NCBI GenBank assembly: GCA_963989245.1
Contig: OZ022341.1
Span: 61,254,233-61,318,232, forward strand
DNA: 64,000 bases
Reading direction: 5' to 3'
DNA from: Nansenia antarctica
Taxonomy: Eukaryota > Chordata > Actinopteri > Argentiniformes > Microstomatidae
Under the pieces are notes generated by a model, which saw nothing but the letters and a program-made list of their open reading frames with translations, made no database searches and was not told the origin of the DNA. Of this stretch, positions 50,735 through 61,899 are shown one piece after another (position 1 is the first letter of the stretch; every line of letters begins with the position of its first letter). A program made the translations under genes and the position numbers.

Positions 50735-52840
50735 TTTATCTCTTAATTCATTTAGCACAAACATGCATGTAACACATGATCTGTATTATGTGTAATATAC
50801 GTGTCATATCCTCCTGAGAACCAAGGGGAAAAAGTGTCTTCCAATTATTATTTTTTGTGATTTATTGTCTCTTTAAAGGTAAACCAACAACTCACAATTT
50901 AGAATTTCATAAAAATATTTTTATTTTAGATTTTACAGCATGTCCACTGCATGAACCTTCATAACATCAGGGAACACAGCTCATGGAGTAGACCTAGTTA
51001 ATCCTCAAGCCCCGCTTCCCGCTTCCCTCCTCCCTCACAACCATCACCATCAGTTTCTTACTGTAGCTTGGTTATCTGGAGTCAGCTCTCTGATTGGGAG
51101 TCATAATGAGCTCCAAGCATCCCTGTCCCATCCTCATGAGAGCTTCTATAACGGAGGATCAGATTTTGTCATCACCTCACTGTACGAGTGTTGCAGGTGA
51201 GTACCCAGCTAGCACCCAGCTGTCATCAGTTTGTGGGCCTCAGACATGGTAGACTAGGTGACAGGCTATGGCAGAGACAAGTAACCATAGAAACAACACA
51301 ATCCCATATCATATTTCAATTTATGCTTTTAACGTTTACAGATGTAGCAAATGCAATTAAGCAAAATCACACGAGAGGGAGTGCTGTTAATAACAGACCG
51401 AATCACAGCAGTGCCTGTTATACTGAATATCAGCACGGCTGTGATTTGGTCGTAGGTACACAGGCCACAGGCTGAGTAGTACCGAAGACGATCACAGCCA
51501 TGTTGATACCTCGAGTGTGATATTGCTTTTATACAACAGTTCTACAGCGCCATTTATTAGTTAACAGTAATAAGCGACAACAGATTATGATTTGTTTGTT
51601 TATTTAATCATTTATTTTGGCTCCGCCAACAAAAAATAGTTCTGCAACTGAACTTCAACTGGACTGTTGCCTAGTAACCTGAACACAAACATGTAGTCTA
51701 ATTAACGGTAATTTAATAGAACACCTGTGCGGCGGAGTGATAGTTAAAAGTCCCAGTGCTGTTATACTGTATACTAGTATATCGGCACTCATGGAATGCC
51801 TCTTGTCCAATCAAATGGCTTGGTCGGAACTAATTGTATAATTATATTTAAGACAGGTAGACTGACCTCGTCACAGTCAAAAAAGTCCAAACAAACTTAA
51901 AACCTAAAACATTAAATTAGGCCCATCCATCACAGGTCTAGGTAATTTCATTCTAACTGGACGAACAGTGACTCCATCATTACAGAGCACTCACGCTACA
52001 ACTCGAAGCTAATCATTTAGGATGGGCATGAAGCAAGGCACTATGTCTATAATGTTGTGAAGACACATGACCAGGGCAACATATTGGCCAGGATTAAAAG
52101 TTGCAGGGTATACCATGACCGCTTTTACAACGCCCGACTGTCATTGTCAATGAAAGAAGCTATGTGATTTATATCGCTGGAGTGGAGAGATGTGGAGCGT
52201 ACGCGGAGGGACTTCTGCAGTCGCCTCTGTGGTGTAGGTGTGTGGAGTACTTCGCTACTGATACTAGTGTCGCGCCCAGGGAGAGAACTGAGGGGAGGAA
52301 TTTGCGTGGGTCAAATAATAAACACGCACCTCCGATGAGACCCTGTGCTGCCGAGAAGGTAAAATTGTCTCTCTGTATTAACTGCAAGACTAAAGTTTGC
52401 TTGTTTTTGCTTGTTAAAAGTTGCCTTGTTCAAACGCATGCATCATCAAGGTGTTTTGGTGCGTTACAAGCAACAGTATAATTCACCACTTGCATTGCTT
52501 GTGACAACATCCGTGCTGCTAGACGGGTAGCTTGCTTGTCCAGTAACATTTATTTTGGAATCCAGTCAAAAGTGAGCAATTTAGCTTTTTAGACGGACAT
52601 TAGTCAAATAGGGCATACAACTTAAGGGTTAACATCATCTATTGACCATACAATGAGCAACTATGGCTTACATCTTTAGCTACTGGATGATGGACTTAAA
52701 AATAATGTAAATGAAGTAGAGCAATGTCTGGGTATTGTGGATGTGTATCACACTGTTAGGGTTAGACAACTCTTATTCAACAGTTTTCTTTTCTGCTCCA
52801 CTGTCCCACTACTGGCTATAAACTGTGATTGTCTTCTGTG
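50735..52840. other. kif26 intron 2; repeat-like palindromes, no gene
   Basis: At 51395-51850 there are paired words (ATCAGCACGGCTGTGAT and ATCACAGCCATGTTGAT) and TATACTGTATACTAGTATA, resembling a non-autonomous DNA element I cannot name. A weak exon-like stretch ends CCGAGAAG|GTAAAA at 52358. No gene is supported. Confidence 0.35.
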
Positions 52841-53948
52841 CAGTGGCGGGCGGTGCATTTCACACCTAGGCCTTCAGTGATGTCCGACACATTCCTACCT
52901 GAATTATTCTACCTCTTAATACCATCGTTATGACGCCATGGCTCTAGAAACTAGACAGAAACACAGTATAACCGGGCGTTGCATCACCTTAACATAGTCA
53001 GACAAGTACAACAGAGTTATATTAATATTTCCGAAGCATTTTTTATCAATAAATCCGCATTTACAATGAAGAGTGTTAAACTAACATCTTTAAGATCGCT
53101 ACATTACCCACGTCTGTCGTCTCGTCCACCATAATAGCGACAAAGGGTGCCTTTTTAATCACCATTTTGATCTCTTCTACCATCACTTCAGCAATAGCAA
53201 AAATCAGGTCGTTTTGTATTTTGCCTGACGTCCCAGTAAACACTTTGTTTGTGGACAGGTGGTAATGTAAATCTGTGTTGTTTTCAGCCAGAAAAGAGCT
53301 CAACGTAGTTTCCTCTGTTTGTGGACTCGGTGCTTTCATCGTGTCCCCTAAATGAAAGTTATTGTTTACCCAAAAACAGGACACAATCGATCAGTATTAT
53401 CGATCAGTCAACGAAAGCTTTCGTTGTGATGCTCCGTTTCCCTGCGCACTTTCAAAAGTTTCACATCTACCGGCATTACGCATCTCAATAGTGAATATCA
53501 ATAGTGCGTATCAATAGTGCGTATCAATAGTGCGTATCCAATCAAAAGACGTGCTGGGTGCTGACATCATTGAGCCTTACAGCAGGCGCCGTTGTTGCTT
53601 TTGCTCGCATCTACGTAGGTTTACTAGGAACGCCACAGGTTTTCTCGTTCCAACGTTAAGTTACAGGTCGAATTCGCGGCACCGCAGATTCTGCAGGCAG
53701 GCAGATTTTGGAGCCCCCTAGCAACACATTTTGATTGGATAAAAGCTCTAACATAAAGGCCAGCCCTCCAAATCTCAATCGGAGACTGGAAGCAGCGCAA
53801 CCAAGAGGAAAGCTATGAAATGAAGAGAATAGACTATGGGGAATCATTAATACATATTTGTGGAAAAAATATATTAAAATAAAATTTATATTCTGATGAT
53901 GTTTAGGCCAGCAGAGAAGGCCTTGCTGGCCCTGACGGCACACCACTG
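52841..53948 (-). mobile_element. hAT element copy 2 (complete, non-autonomous)
   Basis: Runs from CAGTGGCGGGCGG to CCGTC-complement GACGGCACACCACTG, flanked by exact 8-bp duplications CTTCTGTG (52833-52840 and 53949-53956). A 102-codon minus-strand ORF (53076-53384) carries a DUF4371/hAT transposase fragment ending in APFVAIMVDETTDVGNVAIL. The catalytic C-terminal part is absent, so mobilisation needed an autonomous relative. Confidence 0.92.
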
Positions 53949-54080
53949 CTTCTGTGTGACCACCTCTAACTTAAGAACAATGTAACAATTGCAGTACCAC
54001 TATGCATCTATAGCCCTTTGCTCAATCATCATCATTGGCAGTGGTAATGCTAGAAGAAGAACGTTTTTTTTTTTTTTTTT

Positions 54081-54510
54081 TACAATGGAGAAACTGTACA
54101 GGGGGGTAGAGGGGAAGTAGATGTCTCAGGAGGGACAGTTAAGGTGTAGCCTGAAGAGATGGGTCTTCAGTCTATGGTGGAAGATAGGGAGTGATTCTGT
54201 AGTCCTGACAGCAGTGGGAATCTCGTCCCACCAGCGGGGAGCCACAACAGTAAAAGGTCGTGCCTGGGTAGCGTGACTGCCACATCCGCGTAGAGGCGGT
54301 GGTGCCAGTCAGCCTGCAGAGGTGGAAGAGTGGAGTGAACTGGCTGGTGTTTGGGGGGTGACCATTGCTTACAGGTAGGAAGGGGCTGTTGTTCCCTTTG
54401 CCGCCAACTAGGCGAGCACCAGGGTCTTGAATTTGATGCAAACGGCTATCGGGAGCCAGTGAAGGGGGGCGAAGGAGACGGGTAACATAGGCTATTAGAT
54501 GTTTCACAAA
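54081..54510 (-). mobile_element. LINE 3' end, minus orientation
   Basis: Contains CCTGAAGAGATGGGTCTTCA, CCCACCAGCGGGGAGCCACA and GGGAGCCAGTGAAGG on the plus strand. These are the reverse of the ORF2 C-terminus and preceding region of the 3725-4110 family. A T-run (54064-54081) marks the 3' side. The ORF is broken. Confidence 0.65.
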
Positions 54511-57500
54511 CATATTCTAGCACTGAGCGATTCCAACCTACTTATTTATTGCAGACTAGCTTTTAATAACCTCTTAACCCATGTATAGCAATGTAGACTA
54601 TAACATTGTGGAATTCTAATATTACGGTTTACCAAACTAGATATGGCCCCAGGGTTTGTGGTTATATCCAACCTTCATGTCTCCAATTAATCTGATTATA
54701 AAGGCAATGGTATTCATGCATTCCATGTTTGTGTTGGCTGTATGTCAAGCTCCTTGTACCTGTGGGGAAGTATAAGGCTAATGACAGAGTCAGGGGATCA
54801 GACGAGCTAACTGCAGCTGTAAACACCACACCACTGTGTCTACTACTCGAGCCAGGGGCCAATTTAGAAGAATAGGCACTTCTATTTTAGCAGTTTCCCA
54901 TGGCCAAGGAGGAGGGAGAAAGCTTTGTTTTCTCTGTTGTTTAAACACCCTAGGCACCCAACTGTTAATGCTGCACTCCTGTATTTTTTATGTGTGGCCG
55001 TTAGGAGTTTAAGAAAACATTGCCGCATTGTGTAGTGACTTTACAGTTGAACTCAACAGGCTGTGACAGGAAGTCCCATACATTTGGGGGCGAGATACAC
55101 TTGTGTGAGAAAGTATAGTATATGTAGATTTCAACCTGTTGTAACCCTTGTAGGATACTCCAGCCCTGTTTGCTTTTAGCGAGGAAGTGAATATCAATCA
55201 GAACATGAGAGAGTGGGATGTAATCTGAAACAAAAAACATATTTCTACTGTTTTTGTGTGTAATGTGTCTCTCTTTCCCACCCTATGTGCATACAGTATA
55301 ATACAACCACAAAGCCTATTTCCAAATCAGTGTTTACCTATCTACCTCTGCTATGCTTCACATATATCTTAGCTATATCTATCTTTCTATCTTTTTCTCC
55401 ACTGTCAATAGCTGACTACTTAACAATAGTTAAGCCACTGTTTTTGGTGGTGTAGCATGCATCTCCAGCTTCTGTCATATAAAACAGTCATGGTTCTAAC
55501 ATCATACCAGTTGTGTAACGTGGGTAAAAAGTCCCCTGCTTCACTATGCCATTGGCTGGGTGCTCTGCCATATAATATGCAACTATAACTTTAAGTGAAA
55601 TCACACCTTTTTCTTTTCATTTTTTCCAGTTGTCTCATAGAGTTGTCTCAGTTGTCTTTATAGAAAGATTCTATAGTACCAATGGTTTTTGTCTTGATGG
55701 ATATGGGTGATCACTGTTAATTGCGATGACTCCCTCCCAAATTGATTTCAGTGTAAAATGTATTTCATCAGTGTAACATTAGGTTGTGTTGTGTCAGTTA
55801 AAGTCAGATGCACCTCCCATTGCCTCCACCTAGTACTGACAATATCTGCTGCTGCCTTCAGGCCAATTGCAGGTCATGCCTTCACCATTGCCTCTTGACA
55901 ATAACGCACATAACGTCTGTCTCCTTCAATGGAGCATGAACCCAAGGCGACGGTAAGCATGAATCGGGTTGTAAACCATGGGAATGTCCATGAAAAGCCT
56001 CTTGTTCGGGAGTGTCATCGCAAGTGTGCCTGGCAGGCTACCCAAGCGTGCCTCTGTCCAGCATGCTGGGCCAACACAGGCAACCACATTGGGGACTTTG
56101 AAGAGCATTGAAACCTAACAAAGGGAGTTCACAACCTTGATTGTTCTCCTTGCAAAGATCACAACAGACAGACAGCCTTCTCTTAAATCTCTGTACAGAA
56201 AGGAGGAGATGCCCTTCTATTGGTATTGTGGTCTGGCCTGCCGTGCACAAGTGGGTATTGTTTCCAGGGAAGAGAGAGAGCGGATGGTCTTCGAGAGACA
56301 CTGGGAGCTTGCATCTGTGTGACAAACCTTTACAAGCTCAGCAGCTGTTAAAACATAGATTATGAAGTCAAGGAAGACAGGAGGTTAGCAACAATGGTCA
56401 AACAGTCAAACGTAGCATTAGCATACAGACACATGCAGCAAGTGATATCGCAAAGAATTTAAGCATAGACATGGTAATAACTCAATTGACACATCTTCTC
56501 ATGAGTGATTACTTATGATCCACTGGTTCAATCTCATGTGACAAGAGTGACTAAGATCAGATCAATGATGGAACTGTTCCCTCTGCTCTACAGTATGTGA
56601 GACATGTTTAAAAAAAAAACTTAAGTACTCTCCAGAGTTATCAATGTCAGGTACTACTACTAACAGGTTGTTGGAGCGTGGAGTTCCCAGGAGTCTTTAA
56701 CAGATTGCAGGCATCTGGTAATGCCAGTCTCCCCCCACAGCCTCCCCCAGCCCCCCCTGTCAACCCGCTCCCCAGCCTCTCTGCTCCTCTATCCCCCGGT
56801 TTCCTTGCCCCCCTGCTCCCTTGCCCCCCCTGATCTGCTGCCCCAGACAAAAGCACTCAATCACAGAGCAATGGTGCTGAGGAGGGCCCTTTCTGCCCCT
56901 GACCTCTGCTTCACTCCAGCAAAACATAAACTTCAGTGACAGAAATACAAGGGGAGACAGGGGGGGGGGGGACCCCTGCTCCCTTCATCCTTGACTGAGA
57001 CAGCAGGCAGGGTTGATCAGTGTTTATTAGCAACCTTAAATCAAACTTTTATACAATGTCCACCACGAGGCGAGGGCTGCGAAGTTGCTCATTGTGTATT
57101 GTTAATGTATGGGCAGCTGTCATGGGTTCAGTGTGTACTCAAGTTTAATCAGATTTGGGAGGAGATGTTCCTGAACTAGGACTGCTTGGGCAGGTGTTGG
57201 AATAATGAGAACTATATTACTGCAACAGCATTTCATCATGGTAATGATATTTGATATGTGTTTAGCTGTGTTTGTTTTTTTCTTTTTTAAATACATTTTT
57301 AAAGCAAATATTGAGACAAGTTCAGGCTTGAGCATATATAATAATGTGCCTCTACTACCTGTGGAGTTGATATTACCACCGGGCATTCTGCTGTTGAACT
57401 ACACTCATTCTGCAACAATATGTTGGATGTTCATCTGAGATACTGTGGTAAAGAGTGTATTTTTCAGGTCTTTCTTGGCACACATTTATATTCACCCCTT

Positions 57501-57854
57501 CGGATATCTTACAGTACATCAGCCATCGAGGAAAGACGACTTTGAGGAAAATATATGTTAGCCAAAGGGTTCTGTGTCAAGTGCCTCAGACTATCTTTCT
57601 GGCTCATCCTTTCTGCTGCATGGAGGACGTACTTTAAGTATTCTAAGGCCTTGGGCTTAGGTATTCTCTAAATGCTTTGTTTGCACAGTTTTTCATTTGA
57701 GGAGCTTCCATATAAATAACTGTTTCTCCTCGAGCGAGTAGTGTCCTGTTCATTGAAGCTCTTGGATGCCCACCAATCATTGAGGCAGTAGATTCATTTT
57801 CTTGTGAGTACACTACAGCAGCTCCTGTTGGTGCTATTATTACTACCGTATCAG

Positions 57855-57858
<4 letters not shown>
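54511..57858. other. kif26 intron 2, right part; no gene recognised
   Basis: A C-rich tract (about 56730-56845) could form G-quadruplexes on the minus strand. A G-run lies at 56961-56970. ORFs at 55929-56325 contain several Cys and His codons but match no domain I know. Confidence 0.4.
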
Positions 57859-57895
<37 letters not shown>

Positions 57896-57899
57896 TGTG
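57859..57899 (+). repeat. (TG)n microsatellite
   Basis: About 20 units with one TTTG step. Confidence 0.96.
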
Positions 57900-58092
57900 T
57901 GGGGGTTACAATTATGATATTTACTCATATTATCTACTAATAGTATTAGTACAGTATCTAGATTTTTTTTTTTTCTGATATGACCCTTGGATATTTTAGA
58001 TTCCGCACCAGTTTGAAACCCAACAGCCCTTCAACCAGAAAAATAGCGAAAACAACAGCTACAATAGCAGTGACTGAACATTATATTTAACG

Positions 58093-58130
58093 CTTTATGT
58101 TAGTGTTGTTAGTGCCCTGCTCTACCAACT
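58093..58130 (-). mobile_element. SINE head fragment
   Basis: GTTAGTGCCCTGCTCTACCA matches the A-box end of the tRNA-derived SINE at 59117-59258. It directly precedes the LINE end at 58137. Confidence 0.6.
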
Positions 58131-58136
58131 GAGGCA

Positions 58137-58455
58137 GGGGTGATAGGGCCTTTTCAGCCGCAGCCCCGTCCCTCTGGAACGCCCTCCCCAACCACATCAG
58201 ACAAGCCAACACCCTCCCAACATTTAAACAGGCCCTCAAAACCCACCTCTTCAAGCTCGCCTTCACCAGTTAACCCTCTCCCCCTTCCCTTTCCATGTGT
58301 CCCCAGCACTACCTCAATTAGGTCCCTATACTTTCTTCTATTTACATTTTGTTTCTTTTTATTATTACTACTTGATCTTTTCAGTTTGTAAAGCGTCTTT
58401 GAATGTCTAGAAAAGCCCTATATAAGTCTAATGTATTATTATTATTATTATTTAT
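58137..58455 (+). mobile_element. LINE 3' end next to kif26 exon
   Basis: Encodes an intact ORF2 C-terminus: GDRAFSAAAPSLWNALPNHI, then FKQALKTHLFKLAFTS and stop. The 3' UTR follows with AAAGCGTCTTTGAATGTC, CCCTATATAAGTC and an (ATT)n tail. The tail ends ~32 bases before the acceptor of the exon at 58488, so it occupies the region where the branch point would lie. Confidence 0.85.
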
Positions 58456-58487
58456 GAGTTCACAGTGATGTCATCCTTTCTCCACAG

Positions 58488-58991
58488 GATCCGGAGTACG
58501 CCGTTTTCCTCTTCAACAAGCTCCAGGGTCTGGAGTGGCCTCACAGGGGGGGCCGGCGGCATGCTCCGGACGAGACCCACTGCGAAGTCTGCGGCACTGC
58601 CCTCAACCGGCTGAGACGCCTGGTCCTCTGCAAAGCCTTGGGCCTCACCGCCCGAGACATGCCCGACATGCAGCCCGTAACCTTCTCCCCTGGGTTCCTC
58701 CCACCAGGCGCTGCCGTCCATGGCTTGGTCACCTTACCCTCTGAGCATGACTGGTCCATAGACCACCCCCCAGCGAAGCAGCAGACTGTACGGTTCTCCA
58801 CTGGGCTGTACGGTTCTCCACTGGCTGGGGAGAGGTTCCGGGGTTGGGGTGGGATCCAGAGCCGGTATGTAGGAGGATCCAGGTCAACAGGCCTTGCCAC
58901 GGTATCTCCTATCCCCATGCACCCCCAGCACTATGTTGAGGGCGTGTGGAGAGTCTCGCGCACCAGGCCTCTTCAGCATCTGCCTCCCATG
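58488..58991 (+). CDS. kif26a: kif26 exon: second CxxC module and conserved tail
   Basis: 168 codons, phase 0 at both ends, between TTCTCCACAG and ATG|GTAAGT. DPEYAVFLFNKLQ aligns with KIF26A DPCLSTLLLDKLP and KIF26B DPAFSAVIHDKLQ. HCEVCGTALNRLRR matches the second CxxCxxxLxxL block (CDVCATHLQQLTR in KIF26A). HPQHYVEGVWRVSRT matches QAQQCLEGMWSVSRV. In KIF26 proteins this precedes the kinesin-like motor domain, which must lie past the right edge. The middle is proline/glycine-rich and poorly conserved. A 19-base unit is tandemly duplicated at 58786-58824. Confidence 0.9.
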
Positions 58992-59064
58992 GTAAGTACG
59001 TTTCTTATTCTTAGTTCATTGAAAGGAAAGGAGGAAATGTTTATTTTATAGGGCTGAAACTACC

Positions 59065-59066
<2 letters not shown>
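58992..59066 (+). other. kif26 intron 3 start
   Basis: Intron 3 begins with a strong GTAAGT donor and continues past the window end; its contents are listed separately. Confidence 0.85.
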
Positions 59067-59111
<45 letters not shown>

Positions 59112-59116
59112 TATAT
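59067..59116 (+). repeat. (TA)n tract
   Basis: About 23 TA units. They sit at the 3' tail of the minus-strand SINE that follows. Confidence 0.95.
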
Positions 59117-59258
59117 ATGCCATTTAGCTGACGCTTTTATCCAAAGCGACTTACATTGCAGTGAGTGCATACATTTTCAGTATATATGGTCCCAATGGGA
59201 ATCAAACCCAGAACCTAAGCGTTGTTAGTGCCCTGCTCTACCAACAGAGGACAACTGA
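59117..59258 (-). mobile_element. tRNA-derived SINE
   Basis: Read on the minus strand it has an A box (TGGTAGAGCAGGG) and a B box (GGTTTGATTCC), the internal RNA polymerase III promoter of a tRNA. A short body ends in AAGTCGCTTTGGATAAAAGC and GCTAAATGGC. The anticodon region no longer folds convincingly, so it is not a tRNA gene. Its 3' tail is shared with the LINE family at 3725-4110. Confidence 0.85.
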
Positions 59259-59579
59259 GGACCACTGAAACTAGCTATACTGTCATTTTGTAGTTATAAG
59301 TACAGTATACTAGATATTCTATACATTTGTCTTTATCTTATGTCTGAAAGCACTGTTGTTACTTTTAAAGAGACCATTTTACATCACCCTTTTTCATAAC
59401 AATAGTGGCTGAATATACCTATTCAGTGTTTCCCATTAACTGGGACGCCTGGTCCTCTGCAAAGGACACTTATTTGTCCTGCCATAGACTCATAACTCCG
59501 CCTCACACACTCACACACACACACACACACATGTTCATCCACATGTTAGCAAGGTTGTGGCATATAGGTAGGTCTTTTG
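59259..59579. other. kif26 intron 3; nothing recognised
   Basis: One short CA tract (about 59510-59530). GACGCCTGGTCCTCTGCAAA at 59444 repeats 20 bases of the kif26 exon (58614-58633). Confidence 0.6.
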
Positions 59580-61140
59580 CACCGCATATGCTGCAACCGA
59601 GTGTGGAGAAAAAAAACGTTCCAAAATCCCAGGCATACCATTTCATCTGTGAAATATGGTAGATGGGGTGTTATAGCTTGGGGGTGTATGGCTGCCACTG
59701 GAACTGGCTCACTTGTCTTCATTGATGATTAGGGATGTCCCGATCCCATTTTTTCACTACCGATACCGATACCGATACCTGGGCTTCAGGTATCTGCGAT
59801 ACCGATATCAATCAGATATTTGTATTTATTGTTTTACTCCTGAATAATAACAAATACTTCCCCAGTATATAGTCCACAACAACAGTTGGCTATTGCCAGC
59901 CTTTATTCAAGCAACAAAACAGTACTCTGCAGTACTCAGTGACCAACTGGTTTAAAGTTAAAACAATTTAAACTGCAGCATTCAGCATTGTAAAAAAAAA
60001 AAGAGTTACTGTCTGATTTCTAGTTTTAGTGCCTTCATGTTTTTATTCTATTTATCTTCTCTTACAAATGGAAAATCAATTATAGCACCTAGTAGCCTAG
60101 TGACGCTGCTGGTGAGACCAGAAACCAGTCCCAGAATCAAAGGGGTGTCAACAATATCTGCTTTTCGTTTTTTTCATAACAGGCAACTTGTTTTAAGTAC
60201 CACTCGATATAATATACAACAGTTTAACGATCATTAAATACTTATAATCTGTGGGTTGGATTCACTGTTGCCAGAGGCTACCGGTAAGTGATACCTGGCT
60301 TGTAAACATACTTTCGTTTTAGAACGAAACGTTAGCCACTAGCTGTTAGCAGCGTTTTTAGCAGTCACCATTCTTGAGCAAAACATTGATACAAACAAAC
60401 ATTCAAATACTCGTGTCGTCTTGACATTTTTTCCGATTTCAATGTATGACACATCATTTGAAAGCTTACCATCTGTAGTTTCAGACTATGAAACAACCGA
60501 AAGATTACGTAAACAAATGGTTTATGATTTCACCAGCTAGCATCATGACATTGTGAGACTCATTACACACAGGTAGCTACTAGCCAACTCTCATGCTCGT
60601 GACCACTGACTACTACTGTTGTCATCACGTGAGTGACACGCCGGATCGCGAGCCCCAGATCGCTGCCTATTTTTTTTCTGGTGCGATCTGCGATCCAGCA
60701 TTCAGGACCAATATCGCGGCGATATGCGATATCAATATCGGATCGGGACATCCCTATTGATGATGTAACTGCTGATGGCATCAGCTGAATGATTTCTGAA
60801 GTGTTCATAAACATCTTGTCTGCTGAACTACGAGAAAATGCTTCCAATCTCATTGGACAGTGCTTCATCATACAGCAAGACAATGACCCCAAACATACGC
60901 CAAGTCAATCTCCAGATTTAAATCCAATTGAACATGCATTTCATTTGCTGAAGAGGGAACTTCAGGCAAAAAGACCTCAAAACAAACAACAACTGATGAT
61001 GGATGCAGTATAGGCCTGGCAGAGATCACCAGAGAATATACCCAGCTTCTGGTGGGTCGCAGACGTCAAGCATGCAAAGTATTGTCCACCAAATACTAAA
61101 TATGAGTGCTTTATTTGGACATTATATGATTTTATCCAAT
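59580..61140 (+). mobile_element. Tc1-like transposon split by a hAT insertion
   Basis: The transposase reads GVIAWGCMAATGTGSLVFID up to 59729. After the inserted element (59730-60756) it resumes with VTADGI, then IIQQDNDPKHT, SQSPDLNPIEHAFHLLKREL and LLVGRRRQA. These are the DDE-type Tc1 blocks, with QQDNDPKHT carrying the second catalytic aspartate. A TGA follows DGIS, and a block between PKHT and SQSP is missing. The copy was therefore already decayed, or has decayed since. The N-terminal DNA-binding part is absent. Confidence 0.85.
59730..60756. mobile_element. hAT element inserted in Tc1
   Basis: The termini TAGGGATGTCCCGATCC and GGATCGGGACATCCCTA are perfect inverse complements, flanked by exact 8-bp duplications TTGATGAT (59722-59729 and 60757-60764). 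Subterminal CCGATACCGATA and CGATATC words repeat near both ends. No transposase ORF remains in the 1,027 bp. Confidence 0.93.
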
Positions 61141-61635
61141 ACTTGAAATAGGGTTACGGTTAATATTAGTAGAAGTATGTTTAATGTTGTACTTTCTAAA
61201 TGGTGAAATGTTTGATTTCAAAGCCAAACTTTTGGCATATAGAGCTAAAAGAAGACAAAATTATTCCTCTTACAATACTTATGGAGGGCATTCATTATGG
61301 GTTGGTGAGTGTAACATTGCTCACAGTAACTAGTAGCCTAGTTTATGGTTTCCATTTAACAGTTATTTATTAGGTTTCATTAAATGCTCCTGTGTGTTGG
61401 TTTTATGTGTGGCCCCATAATCATATCATCATGGAGCTCACTCCCAGTTGAAGGCTAAGGAGTCTTTAATGTGACTCTGGTTAAGTGGCATGTCAGGGCC
61501 GCTGCCATTAGGAGCCTTCATCTGCCTGGATGAGATGTCACCATCATCAGGACTCGTCCCCATAGACTGACCTCTATTTCTAGCATCCATTCTCCTCTCT
61601 CCCTTCTCCAAAACGATTGGAGGAGATTATCTAGA
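61141..61635. other. kif26 intron 3; nothing recognised
   Basis: I see no coding or repeat signature. Confidence 0.45.
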
Positions 61636-61636
61636 G

Positions 61637-61720
61637 CAGTGGTTCTCAACCTTTTTTGGGCCAGCGCCCCCCTGTCCATTATCCAGGTCTCTTACCGCCC
61701 CCCATCAAAAAAAGTAGGCT
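61637..61720 (+). mobile_element. hAT MITE left-end fragment
   Basis: CAGTGGTTCTCAACCTTTTT and a GC-rich GCGCCCCCC continuation resemble the left end of the MITE at 31050. No matching right end is found downstream. Confidence 0.5.
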
Positions 61721-61899
61721 TATTTTCTTCCCTGAATATTAATGTTGACTAATATTCTGTGTTATATCATTTAAAAAGCATGTCACTGAATGCCAAATAA
61801 TGGATTTGATTTAACTGGGCAGTTGGAATATCATTATCATTAGTCTACCAGAGAGCAGAAAAGCCATGTGAATGTGAATAAAAATGCTATTTCTGAGTG

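Noticed and set aside
59117..59258. tRNA gene on the minus strand
   Set aside because: A and B boxes are present but the cloverleaf is not, and the tail is that of a SINE.
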